Counted from the stretch's first letter, positions 1-7,802 are shown. The stretch is DNA of 14,783 bases from an uncultured Eubacteriales bacterium (GCA_900546615.1 URDJ01000054.1:1-14783); one strand, 5' to 3'. Numbers and translations are program-made. Notes: generated by a model from the sequence alone, not told the origin.

Positions 1-61
1 CAAGTTCCTTGAGCTGCCCCTTGATAACTTCTTCGTTTAGCTGTACAATCTTTTCCGACAT
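1..61 (-). CDS. IS256-family (mutator-type) transposase, N-terminal fragment
   Basis: Only the first 20 codons are present; the gene continues past base 1. The start reads MSEKIVQLNEEVIKGQLKEL, which I recognise as the usual beginning of IS256-family transposases in Clostridia. The ATG at 61-59 has a clear AAAGGAG ribosome site about 8 bases upstream (around 72-78). The complete protein would be a DDE transposase of roughly 400 residues that moves the element by cut-and-copy chemistry; none of its catalytic residues falls in the window. Whether the full gene is intact cannot be seen. Confidence 0.75.
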   Translation of the reverse strand, partial: MSEKIVQLNEEVIKGQLKEL

Positions 62-174
62 GGTTTGCTGTCTCCTTTCGAATGGTGTGTCGCAACTTCA
101 TTCTACCAGAGATCTGCAAACCATGTCTCTTTTTATCTACTTTTCAATTTGCGAAATTTATTCTACCTTATCCC
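1..174 (-). mobile_element. 5' end of an IS256-family insertion sequence, cut by the window edge
   Basis: The minus strand carries the start of an IS256-type transposase at 61, preceded by about 110 bases of AT-rich leader. Read outward, the leader ends in GGGATAAGGTAGAATAAATT (174 down to 155), which I take to be the terminal inverted repeat because it is the last part resembling such ends before the sequence changes character. The rest of the element, the other terminal repeat and any target duplication lie outside, so the boundary at 174 is an estimate. The element sits about 40 bases past the stop codon of the large PLD-like gene. Confidence 0.6.
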
Positions 175-212
175 GGCACAAGTGCGGCCTATTGTTCAAT
201 GACGATGCGTTG

Positions 213-3146
213 CTACCATATATCTACTGTAGAGCGAACACTTTCTGACTCTGGGTGTTGCTTAAAATATAGTCTCAACAGCGCCAGCTGCCGCGTCGCC
301 GCAATGCGCTCTCTCTGCCATTTTGTGTAGTTGTATTCCCACATAACAGGCTCTGCAGCCGCCTCCAGCGTTTGAGTTTTTGCAAGAAAGTGCAGCTGTT
401 TATCCTCGCAACTGATACCCAAAGCCTCCTGACACGACAGATACAGCTCAAGTTGATCATCCACATCCTTATCGTATGAGAAGTCCTTTAGCGATTCAGA
501 AAGAATACTTACGGCCCTTTCAAGCGTTTCTCGCGACACATCTGGGACGGCAATATTCTTTGCAAGCTCGTAGTACATACTGGCTTTAGAGCAGGTCTCA
601 CAGTCGTCAAGCAAGGAGTAAGCCTGCAACCGCAGCTTTTCTTCGCAAGCTGCAATTCTTGACCCCAGTCTCGCAAAGCACCAAGTTCGCAACTCAGTTA
701 GCTGCCTGCTCAGTTGGCCATCAGCATGGTTGAGACGCAAATGGAAGGTGAGTACCGATAGCATATATGATAGCTGCAGCACGTCTTTGCTATCATCCAG
801 CTCTTCAAATATCGAAAAAATGCTATCGTTATCAATGCTTCCTCTGGCAGCGAGCGTGAACAGCCACCCGGCGCCAAGCAGCTGAACGGGAATTGGCTTT
901 GAACGGACGACGTACATATACAGAGATTCGTCAAATGGGGAGAAAAGCATATACGAAGCCAGAGTGTCGAACATTAGCGGGGAACGGATTTCGTCGAACA
1001 GATTGAAAAAGCACTGCCGGTCTAGTGCAAGCATCAAGCGATAGCCGGAGCTCAACCATGCGCAGCCACCATAGAAAATGTGCCCCGCTCGCTCAAGCAT
1101 CTGATTGAAGCCCAGTACGGAAGGCTCCGCCTCGCCTTTTAGCAGCTTGTGCAATACGAACAAGTCTGAGCTAATTCCGCCAGCTGTGAAGTCTACCTCT
1201 TTCTCCCTCTCTTTGGCAATGAGGGTGAATCCAGCGGCAATTTCGCTTGCCTGCACGAGCCTGTTTTTGCAAATTACATCTATCAGGGGACTAAAGAGAT
1301 TGCAGCATATTTTGGATGCGAATTCAGCTAGTACGCGGCAGGCGGTGTCCTTATCATCAACCCAGTGATTTAGTATTAAAGTGACTGCGGATTCAATGTT
1401 TCCTTCATTAATGTTTAATTGCCCATTCTCGTCATAATAGGAGGAAAGCCAGCCAGTCTCTTCTAAAACACTGGTGTCCGGAGTGGCTTGCGGCGCTTTA
1501 ACGGCGGCGGAGTCATACAGCACCTCGCACTTAATTTCTCCGCTCCCATCGCGACTGCTTGCGTCACGCAGATCCTGCAGGTAATCACAAACATCCAGAC
1601 ATGTCTCATGGCCAAGCGGCACTATGGTAAATGGGTATTTTGAACCCATGGAATTGAGGGAATTGCTCATAAGAAATCCATCAACAGTGCCATTCTTGAA
1701 ATAGCGAATTAAGAAACGATCATGAAACACTTGGCCGTTTCCTCGCTTGAAGTCACATATCAACAGGTTTTTGTGGAGGATAGCTTTGTTGACGTCGGTA
1801 AAGTTTTTAATCTGTTCATGTATTTTTCTATAATCGGCGCTGGAGCCAGTGTCCGGGTCTCGGCCTGCAAGGCTTGACAATATTTCGATACGGAGGCCGG
1901 TGTGTGATATACGGCAGAGCAACTTTTCTGCTGCTCTAGCGGAGAAGTATGGATCCGCAATAATTACCTTGTTGATGGAGTCCTGATCAATATATTCCTT
2001 AACTTTGAGAAAACTGTCAATCTCCTCACCTGCGGGTATAAAATCCCCTAAGTTTTTACTACTGAGATAAGGCTTCATAAGTGCTCGGCCTTCACTTATG
2101 GCAATGTCAATTTCGTTCATCGCGGGGCTTTTCATTTCTCGGCTCTCACCAGCATTTACCCTGCTGACCGTCTCTACACTTTGAGTGATTACTTCGGCTT
2201 TTCCGGGGGCGGACTTCTTTAGCTTTTTAGTCCAACTGTCTTGCAATCTGAGACTGGGTTCCGACAGGGTGACTTTAAGCTTGGCCGTCCTCATCAGAGT
2301 CTGGGTAGATTTATATACCAAGTTCGCATTATCCGCATTCCAAACCTGGACGATTATATGGCTCATCGGTTCAGCAGCTTCAAAACAAATGGAGTCTATG
2401 TCTGGCTGCAGTATTTTGGTTTGATTTAAGACAGCTCGCCGCCTGTTCACAGCGGTGAGATTCACGATGAGGGGATCTAGATGGCCTGAGCGGCATTTTA
2501 CAACAGCTTTTTGTAAGCCGCATTCTTTATCTACGGTTACATCAAATGCGTATGCCATGTCAAGTGGTTCATAATGCTCGAAGTTTCCGAGCCTGTGTCC
2601 ATTTTTGATTAAGCATACGCCGCTCTCTTCTTTTACCCAGTTGAAGATTGAGCGGGCTCCGCGATATGCGACAGCTTTGCGCTTTCCAGCGTTGCTCAAG
2701 ATTTTATTAAAAATGTCTGTTTTGTTATAGTTCCAAAGCTCAGTAAGCTTACACCCATCGCGGAGTGGGCCATCCTCGCCAGACAGATTTCCCTCAGACA
2801 ATACTTTTTGGCGAGGGGTAAGTACAGGAGATGGAAACGAGCTTTTTCCGCATACTATTGTGCCTGGTTTAGTTAATTTCCTCTCAAAATCAGCCGCATT
2901 CATTTCAGAAAGTATAGCTCTGCACACAATATTGCCATGATTATTATAACAGCGCCACGTTTTCGTGTCCTGCTTGGTACAGGTACTGAAGCCGTATACC
3001 ATAACGTACTCCTGGCCAACCTCATACCACAGCAGTTTAATAAATCTGTTTGTTCGGCTCAAATGGCTCGCCTCCAATTGAAAGGTAAATTCCTGCATAT
3101 AGGATAGCAAAAGCACAATGCACTGGCAAGCCTGAGGCAGATACAT
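213..3146 (-). CDS. Large phospholipase D-like protein, candidate single-gene defence effector
   Basis: Up to 977 residues, without signal peptide or clear membrane span, so probably cytoplasmic. Residues 1-370 are unrecognised. Residues 390-525 resemble a PLD-type phosphodiesterase domain: strand motif IADPYF (396-401), the HDRFLI motif (475-480) where PLD enzymes carry HxK, and SNSLNSMG (494-501) where they carry the following Ser/Gly segment. Residues 560-977 look mostly helical, like a repeat or sensor region. A single PLD half-site would imply dimerisation. From memory the layout recalls the large 'VPA1262 N-terminal domain' family, but I cannot verify this. The gene is visibly AT-richer than the sugar locus and lies beside an insertion sequence, which suggests transfer. 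A stop codon four codons upstream of the first ATG limits the start; its ribosome site is weak and Met17 (3098) is an alternative. A defence role is inference. Confidence 0.7.
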   Translation of the reverse strand: MYLPQACQCIVLLLSYMQEFTFQLEASHLSRTNRFIKLLWYEVGQEYVMVYGFSTCTKQDTKTWRCYNNHGNIVCRAILSEMNAADFERKLTKPGTIVCGKSSFPSPVLTPRQKVLSEGNLSGEDGPLRDGCKLTELWNYNKTDIFNKILSNAGKRKAVAYRGARSIFNWVKEESGVCLIKNGHRLGNFEHYEPLDMAYAFDVTVDKECGLQKAVVKCRSGHLDPLIVNLTAVNRRRAVLNQTKILQPDIDSICFEAAEPMSHIIVQVWNADNANLVYKSTQTLMRTAKLKVTLSEPSLRLQDSWTKKLKKSAPGKAEVITQSVETVSRVNAGESREMKSPAMNEIDIAISEGRALMKPYLSSKNLGDFIPAGEEIDSFLKVKEYIDQDSINKVIIADPYFSARAAEKLLCRISHTGLRIEILSSLAGRDPDTGSSADYRKIHEQIKNFTDVNKAILHKNLLICDFKRGNGQVFHDRFLIRYFKNGTVDGFLMSNSLNSMGSKYPFTIVPLGHETCLDVCDYLQDLRDASSRDGSGEIKCEVLYDSAAVKAPQATPDTSVLEETGWLSSYYDENGQLNINEGNIESAVTLILNHWVDDKDTACRVLAEFASKICCNLFSPLIDVICKNRLVQASEIAAGFTLIAKEREKEVDFTAGGISSDLFVLHKLLKGEAEPSVLGFNQMLERAGHIFYGGCAWLSSGYRLMLALDRQCFFNLFDEIRSPLMFDTLASYMLFSPFDESLYMYVVRSKPIPVQLLGAGWLFTLAARGSIDNDSIFSIFEELDDSKDVLQLSYMLSVLTFHLRLNHADGQLSRQLTELRTWCFARLGSRIAACEEKLRLQAYSLLDDCETCSKASMYYELAKNIAVPDVSRETLERAVSILSESLKDFSYDKDVDDQLELYLSCQEALGISCEDKQLHFLAKTQTLEAAAEPVMWEYNYTKWQRERIAATRQLALLRLYFKQHPESESVRSTVDIW

Positions 3147-3233
3147 GACGCTTCTTCAAAAACAAGAATTGATTCAGCGCAGAAGGGTAAAGGGATGTTT
3201 AATTGCTCCGCAGTGGCAAAAATGAAAAGTGAG

Positions 3234-3242
3234 TGGTATAAT
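3234..3242 (+). promoter_or_regulatory. Extended -10 promoter for the Nudix gene
   Basis: TGGTATAAT combines a perfect TATAAT (3237-3242) with the upstream TG of an extended -10. The best -35 at 17-base spacing (TGGCAA, 3214-3219) is poor. The predicted start point leaves a short leader of about 25 bases before the ATG at 3275. Confidence 0.6.
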
Positions 3243-3274
3243 TTGCCCATCCCCATCGAATCGAGGCGAGACAT

Positions 3275-3715
3275 ATGACCGAAGTAGTAGCGGCCCTTAT
3301 CTGGGAGAACGGAAAGTTCATGATATGCCAGCGCCCGGCGCATAAGGCGCGGGGCCTGCTGTGGGAGTTTGTGGGTGGCAAGGTCGAACCCGGTGAGACA
3401 AAAGAGCAGGCCCTCGAGCGCGAGTGCCGCGAGGAGCTAGGCATCACCGTTGCCGTCGGGGATGTGTTCACCGAAGTCACGCACGTCTACCCCGATCTCA
3501 CCGTACACCTCACACTTTTAAATGCCCGCATAGCCGATGGCGAGCCGCAGCTGCTTGAGCACAATGACCTGCGCTGGATAACGCCCGGAGAAATCGACAG
3601 CTACGACTTCTGTCCGGCGGATGAAGTGATATTAGCAAGGATAAAAGCTGCCTACAGACTGGATCGGTTTGATGAATCTAAGCGTGTGCGGAGGAATACA
3701 TATGGGAAGAAATAA
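3275..3715 (+). CDS. Nudix hydrolase, MutT-like (deoxy)nucleoside triphosphate pyrophosphohydrolase
   Basis: A 146-residue single-domain protein. The Nudix box GX5EX7REUXEEXGU is complete at about residues 34-56 (GGKVEPGETKEQ followed by RECREELGI), so the metal-binding glutamates are present. The N-terminus (VVAALIWENGKFMICQR) and the following LLWEFVGGK match the MutT group that hydrolyses oxidised or noncanonical NTPs such as 8-oxo-dGTP to the monophosphate and pyrophosphate. Start ATG at 3275 has GAGGCGAG just upstream. Past about residue 128 the tail is basic and not part of the fold. It is divergent from the PLD-like gene and overlaps the next small gene by 14 bases. The family is certain; the exact substrate is not, since such enzymes also occur as generic housekeeping hydrolases or in defence neighbourhoods. 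Confidence 0.9.
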   Translation: MTEVVAALIWENGKFMICQRPAHKARGLLWEFVGGKVEPGETKEQALERECREELGITVAVGDVFTEVTHVYPDLTVHLTLLNARIADGEPQLLEHNDLRWITPGEIDSYDFCPADEVILARIKAAYRLDRFDESKRVRRNTYGKK

Positions 3716-4125
3716 TATGCAAGAGTAAAAGCGAACAGAAAAAACAACAGGGCCTCGAGCGCGCAGAGCGGCAGCGGCAATTGGAAACTGAAAAATCTGA
3801 ATTACTGAGCCGACTAAACAATTCAAGTATCAGAGAATTTGCTGGCGTTCCGCAGAACATAGTTTTTGAAGGGCGTCTGCCTAAAGATAATGGCAAGTCT
3901 AAATATGGAAGCTTTACAGTCTACTGTTCAGCAAGCAGGAAGTGTTATCATCAGGTCCAAGGCTGTAGCTCTGCTTATATTGAGAAACATATGTTTGAGG
4001 CCTATAGAACTTACCGGCCAAGCTCCAAATGCTGCGCACTAAGCAACGATGTACCTGTGTGGTACATTTCATACATTGAGCTCAGCGAAAAGTGCAAACA
4101 CTTAGGAATCAATGTAAAACAATGA
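3702..4125 (+). pseudogene. Small coiled-coil, Cys/His-rich protein gene, apparently frameshifted
   Basis: The ATG at 3702 follows a canonical GGAGG (3690-3694) at 7-base spacing and overlaps the end of the Nudix gene, as translationally coupled genes do. Its frame gives MGRNNMQE, then TAA at 3726. Removing the single T at 3726 joins it to the open frame running to the TGA at 4123, giving about 140 residues: MGRNNMQEKSEQKKQQ, a Lys/Glu/Arg-rich helix likely to form a coiled coil, then a compact domain with YCSASRKCYHQVQGC, a later His, and SSKCC. That Cys/His spacing resembles short Ada-like zinc-binding modules, but I do not recognise the family. Without a repaired frame, translation could only start at a weak site such as the TTG at 3781 (114 residues). 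It could be a real mutation, a sequencing error or recoding. Confidence 0.55.
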
Positions 4126-4128
4126 TTT

Positions 4129-4166
4129 AGAACCTGCCGCAGAGGCATAAATCTGCAGCAGGTTCT
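4129..4166. terminator. Bidirectional terminator-like hairpin between convergent genes
   Basis: AGAACCTGC (4129-4137) pairs with GCAGGTTCT (4158-4166) and GCAGA (4139-4143) with TCTGC (4152-4156), with one mismatch between them and an 8-base loop. A T-rich stretch follows on the plus side (TTCAATTTATTG). It lies 3 bases past the small gene's stop and about 70 bases past the amylase stop, so it can serve both convergent units. Confidence 0.7.
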
Positions 4167-4235
4167 TCAATTTATTGTGGCATGTATCATCGTAACAGCG
4201 AAAGTGCGCATACCGCAATGCTCGGCTACTCAATT

Positions 4236-5996
4236 TCAAAACCTCGGCCAAAGCTCTATTGTTTCGCCGGCGCGCGCTTTGTGGTTAGGCCCGGTCTCCC
4301 ATTTTGCGTCATCTAACAGAAGCTTGAATTCAAGGCTGCCGGCTTCAAGACTCTCATTTACAAACTGCCAAGTGTCTGCGCTGATGTTTTGGCAGCGTAT
4401 GCCGAGCTCCCAGCTGAGTGGGAAAGTGTTGCCGCGGACGAACAGCTCGTGACCGAAACCTGTGTCGCAATGGATGACCATTTTGGTTTGCGTGATGGCC
4501 GGGCAATGATACTCCGCCGGGTGCCCGCTGATGAGCAGCATGGCACTGTTTGCCGGGACGGTGACGCCAACAGTCACAGCATCAGCGGCTTTCTTCTTTT
4601 GTGCGCGTATTATTCGGTTTGTTTCCAGCAGATCCGTCAACAGTGTTCCGGCTTTTATTCCGGCCATTTCAAGAGATATCGTCCTGCTTTGGGCTATCGG
4701 CGAGTTATTGAATATACACACCGCCGCGTCTCCGGCCGCCACGCTCCGCCTGCAGAAGGCGTAGACCGGGTCGTCGCCGCGGAAGTACAGCTCGCGCTGG
4801 ATGCCGTCAACAAAGACATCCGGGTATGCCTGCCTGAGTTCATTGAGCCGCTGGATATATACATATGTTGCGCCGCCTTCGTCGAAAGAGGTCATCACCT
4901 GGCGGTTGCTGGTGTTCAGCGTGGCCTCCGAGTACAGGAGATCCCCAGCCATGTTCTGCTCCGTGCCGTAGTACACCACAGGTATGCCCCTTGCCGCGTA
5001 GAGGAAGGCAAGCGCCATCCTGAGTTTCGCGCGGTCAGCACCGGCGTTGGCTAGGAAACGGGCCCGGTCGTGGTTGTCGATGAACGTGAATAGGCGGTGG
5101 GCATTTTTATATTTTTCATCCTGGTCAAACACCCATTTGATGTTGCTCCAGCTTTCAGACCTGCAAAACACCTTGTTCATCTGAAAGTACAGCGGGAAGT
5201 CCAGCATGCCCCACATGTACTGCTGTATGGCCGAGTTTTCGTCGACTGACCCTGTGAAGGCCTCACCGAAGGCGGGCTTGCCCGTGTGCTTTTCGTAGAG
5301 CGCCAGATACTCTGGCGGTATTTCCACGACCGCGTCTACTCTGGAGCCCGCAAAGCCGTATGAAAACCAGCCGCTCCCGGTTTTCGGCTCCCAGTATGCG
5401 GCCATGAGGGCCGCCCAGCACTCCGGGTTCTCCTGCGCAAGGTCGTCAAGGCCGCCGAGACTGTAATTTTGAGCCTCATGGGCATCGTCAAAGTCCACGA
5501 TGTTCGGCTTGTTGTGATACCAGGCCGGATCGTCAAAGGGAGGCGCCGGACGGTATTCGGGGGGATCATATGTGAGCGAGGGGTATTCCAGATAGTCCGC
5601 AGTGTGATTGAGCTGTGCGTCGATTATGACCTTCAGGCCGAGACGCTCGGCCTCGGCCATGAGCCCCTCCAGCTCCTGCGCTGTGCCGAAGTGGGGGTTG
5701 GGGCTGTTGAAGTTCCGGGTATAGTACCCGTGATAGCCCGCCTCGTCGCCTGTGCGGCTGAACTTTTCGTTGTCCTGCGGGGCCGTCATCCATATGGCCG
5801 TAAAGCCGAGCCTTTTGATATACGGCAGCTTTTGCCTCAGCCCGGCCCAGTCTCCCCCTTGGTAGTAGCGGAGGTTTCCGGGGCGGTATTCTTCGCCCAA
5901 AACTCCGTTGTTGCTGCTGTCGCCGTCAAAAAAGCGGTCCGTTATGAGCATATAGACCGTGTCTCGCTCGTTGAGGCTCTGCTTTGAGTATCCCAT
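4236..5996 (-). CDS. Cytoplasmic GH13 alpha-amylase-type enzyme with C-terminal starch-binding-like module
   Basis: A 586-residue protein with all GH13 signature regions: DAQLNH (126-131), nucleophile Asp221 in GSRVDAVVE, acid/base Glu245 in FGEAF, and stabiliser Asp310 in FIDNHD. It therefore should cleave alpha-1,4-glucans with retention of configuration. The barrel starts at about residue 12 (VYMLITDRFFDGD), as in alpha-amylases and cyclodextrin glucanotransferases. The last 80 or so residues (LEFKLLLDDAKWETGPNHK) resemble a CBM20-like starch-binding fold. There is no signal peptide, so it should act on imported oligosaccharides. The start ATG has AGGAG about 9 bases upstream. It is the last gene of the transporter operon, 45 bases after the MalG-like permease. 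Alpha-amylase, maltogenic or cyclodextrinase activity cannot be told apart from sequence alone. Confidence 0.9.
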   Translation of the reverse strand: MGYSKQSLNERDTVYMLITDRFFDGDSSNNGVLGEEYRPGNLRYYQGGDWAGLRQKLPYIKRLGFTAIWMTAPQDNEKFSRTGDEAGYHGYYTRNFNSPNPHFGTAQELEGLMAEAERLGLKVIIDAQLNHTADYLEYPSLTYDPPEYRPAPPFDDPAWYHNKPNIVDFDDAHEAQNYSLGGLDDLAQENPECWAALMAAYWEPKTGSGWFSYGFAGSRVDAVVEIPPEYLALYEKHTGKPAFGEAFTGSVDENSAIQQYMWGMLDFPLYFQMNKVFCRSESWSNIKWVFDQDEKYKNAHRLFTFIDNHDRARFLANAGADRAKLRMALAFLYAARGIPVVYYGTEQNMAGDLLYSEATLNTSNRQVMTSFDEGGATYVYIQRLNELRQAYPDVFVDGIQRELYFRGDDPVYAFCRRSVAAGDAAVCIFNNSPIAQSRTISLEMAGIKAGTLLTDLLETNRIIRAQKKKAADAVTVGVTVPANSAMLLISGHPAEYHCPAITQTKMVIHCDTGFGHELFVRGNTFPLSWELGIRCQNISADTWQFVNESLEAGSLEFKLLLDDAKWETGPNHKARAGETIELWPRF

Positions 5997-6041
5997 GCTC
6001 TCTGCTCCTGTCTTTTTGAATATCCGCTGTCATCCGGCGGA

Positions 6042-6872
6042 TCAGCCCTTGACCGCTCCGGCGGCGATGCCGTTTATAACGTGCTTTTGCATGCAAAGGA
6101 AAAAGACCACTACCGGCAGCGTTGAGACGACAAAACCGGCCATTATCAGGTTCCACTGCTGGTTGTACTGCCCGTAGAAATACATCTGGCTCAGCGGTAT
6201 GGTCGCGGGCCTTGCAAGTATGAGATAGGGCAGGAGATAGTCATTCCATATCCACAGCGCGTTCAGGACCGCCACAGTGGCCAGAATGGGCTTCAGCAGG
6301 GGCAGCACCACCAGGAAAAAGCACTGTGCGATGCCGCAGCCGTCTATCATGGCGGCCTCCTCAAGCTCCTTCGGCACCGAGGACACGAACCCTTTTATGA
6401 GGAAAATGGGTATGGTGCACTGAAGCCCGCAGTATATGAGCACGAGCCCCCAGAGATGTCCCGTGAGGCCCAGGCTTTTTGCGGTGGACAGCAGGGCTAT
6501 CATGATGGTGTGGAACGGCACGAACATGGAGGATAGAAAGACAAGCGTCAGCACATGCGACCACACCGACTTCCAGCGCGCGAGCGCGTAACCCGCAAGC
6601 GAACTCACGACCAGATTCAGCACGATGCCGCCGCCGGTCACCAGGCATGAGCCGAGGAAGGCGCTGGGGAAGTCCGATGCCTCTATCACGGTCTTGTAGT
6701 TTTCGAGCGTAGGCGTCTTTGGCAGCGCTATGGCGGAGGCCAGGATCTCACCGTTCGTCTTGAACGAATTAATCACCGCAATAAGCACGGGGAGGAAGAA
6801 AATGAGCGCCAATAGGGCTGTAACGGCGGTGGCCGCCGCCTCGCCTCTGCGCCGCGGATGCCTGGCCTTCAT
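6042..6872 (-). CDS. CUT1 sugar ABC transporter permease, MalG-like
   Basis: A 276-residue inner-membrane protein with about six hydrophobic spans, beginning with residues 14-35. The cytoplasmic coupling loop that contacts the ATPase is clear: EEAAMIDGCGIAQCFFLVVLP at about 171-191, the EAA motif of binding-protein-dependent permeases. Length and C-terminus (INGIAAGAVKG) fit the MalG group. Its ATG overlaps the stop of the upstream permease (ATGA, 6869-6872) with a GGGGAGG ribosome site inside that gene, so the two subunits are translationally coupled and presumably form a heterodimeric channel. No ATPase gene is adjacent. Confidence 0.93.
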   Translation of the reverse strand: MKARHPRRRGEAAATAVTALLALIFFLPVLIAVINSFKTNGEILASAIALPKTPTLENYKTVIEASDFPSAFLGSCLVTGGGIVLNLVVSSLAGYALARWKSVWSHVLTLVFLSSMFVPFHTIMIALLSTAKSLGLTGHLWGLVLIYCGLQCTIPIFLIKGFVSSVPKELEEAAMIDGCGIAQCFFLVVLPLLKPILATVAVLNALWIWNDYLLPYLILARPATIPLSQMYFYGQYNQQWNLIMAGFVVSTLPVVVFFLCMQKHVINGIAAGAVKG

Positions 6873-7750
6873 TCAACCGCCTCCCCTCGCCTGTTTTGAA
6901 AGATATAGAGCGCGGCTGTTATCGCGCAGATGATGAGGAACAAAATCACCGACTGCGCCGTGGCATAGCCGGTCCTGTTGGCTCTAAAACCTGTGTTGTA
7001 GATTTGAAGCGCTATGGTGGTAGTGGCGCCGGCCGGGCCGCCGGAGGTCATGGCCATCGGTATGTCGAAGGTCTTGAAGCATGAGGTCACTAGCAGTAGC
7101 GTGTTCATGAATATCACCGGGGCGAGCAGGGGTAGCTTGATGTGCCGTATGATGTCCCATGTTCCGGCGCCGTCTATTCTGGCCGCTTCTATCACCTCGC
7201 TGGACATGCTTTGCAAGCCCGCGATGTAGATAAGCATGTAATAGCCGGCGCACTGCCACACAGCCGTCGCCGCAATGGAGATCAGGGCCATATCCGGTCC
7301 GAGCCAGCTAACCCTGAGCGCCTCGGGCAAGCCGATCAGATCTGCAAACGAGCGGTATACGCCTCCGTACAGAAAGACCCACACAAAGCCCACTATTATC
7401 AGGCTCATCAGATTCGGCAGGAAGAAGATCGTTCGGAACAGCTTTTTAAAACGCGTGCTCCCATCCAGCAGGAAGGCCAGCAACAGCGCCACAACATTTG
7501 CCGCGACTGTCACCAGGACTGTGTATTTGACAGTGACCCAAAGGGAGCTGAGGAAGGCCTTGTTTGACAGAGCCTCTGCGTAGTTCTTCAGGCCTATGAA
7601 ATTTATGTCCTGCCGGTAACCGTAGGCGTCGGTCAGCGACAGCCAGATGCTTTTGAAAAACGGAAAGATGAAAAACGCCGCAAACACTGCGGCCGCCGGC
7701 AGAATAAAGGCCGAATATGCCGCATTTTGTCTGAGTTTTACTTTGTGCAT
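6869..7750 (-). CDS. CUT1 sugar ABC transporter permease, MalF/UgpA-like
   Basis: A 293-residue membrane protein with six predicted spans and the EAA coupling loop VIEAARIDGAGTWDIIRHIKLP at about 187-207 (split around the conserved G). I chose the ATG at 7750 because AAAGGAG lies 7 bases upstream. The frame stays open to an ATG at 7795, but that codon lies inside a strong stem-loop, has no ribosome site, and would add 15 residues (MEAGGFHTLSLKEHS) unlike a permease N-terminus. It pairs with the overlapping MalG-like permease and receives sugar from the binding protein encoded upstream. Substrate is inferred from neighbouring GH13 enzymes as malto- or isomalto-oligosaccharides. Confidence 0.93.
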   Translation of the reverse strand: MHKVKLRQNAAYSAFILPAAAVFAAFFIFPFFKSIWLSLTDAYGYRQDINFIGLKNYAEALSNKAFLSSLWVTVKYTVLVTVAANVVALLLAFLLDGSTRFKKLFRTIFFLPNLMSLIIVGFVWVFLYGGVYRSFADLIGLPEALRVSWLGPDMALISIAATAVWQCAGYYMLIYIAGLQSMSSEVIEAARIDGAGTWDIIRHIKLPLLAPVIFMNTLLLVTSCFKTFDIPMAMTSGGPAGATTTIALQIYNTGFRANRTGYATAQSVILFLIICAITAALYIFQNRRGEAVE

Positions 7751-7767
7751 ACTGTGCTCCTTTAAAG

Positions 7768-7802
7768 ACAGGGTATGGAAGCCGCCGGCTTCCATGCCCT
7801 GT
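7768..7802 (-). promoter_or_regulatory. Intercistronic stem-loop between binding-protein and permease genes
   Basis: ACAGGG (7768-7773) and ATGGAAGCC (7775-7783) pair with GGCTTCCAT (7787-7795) and CCCTGT (7797-7802), leaving one mismatch and a 3-base loop: a 15-pair stem. On the transcribed minus strand it is followed only by CTTTAAAGG, not a long U tract. It more likely protects the upstream binding-protein message or partly attenuates transcription than fully terminates it, giving more binding protein than permease, as known for the malE-malF junction of enterobacteria. Confidence 0.75.

Noticed and set aside
3059..3343. 94-codon minus-strand frame overlapping the Nudix gene and the 5' end of the PLD-like gene
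   Set aside because: It is antisense to the well-supported Nudix start, has no ribosome site, and its composition looks non-coding; it is not a convincing lost N-terminus either.
4389..5054. 221-codon plus-strand frame antisense to the amylase
   Set aside because: Shadow of a GC-rich gene; the opposite strand carries every GH13 motif and there is no ribosome site or family resemblance.
6022..6042. Six-bp inverted repeat (ATCCGC / GCGGAT) between the MalG-like permease and amylase genes
   Set aside because: Short stem with a 9-base loop overlapping the stop codon and no U tract; too weak to call a terminator.
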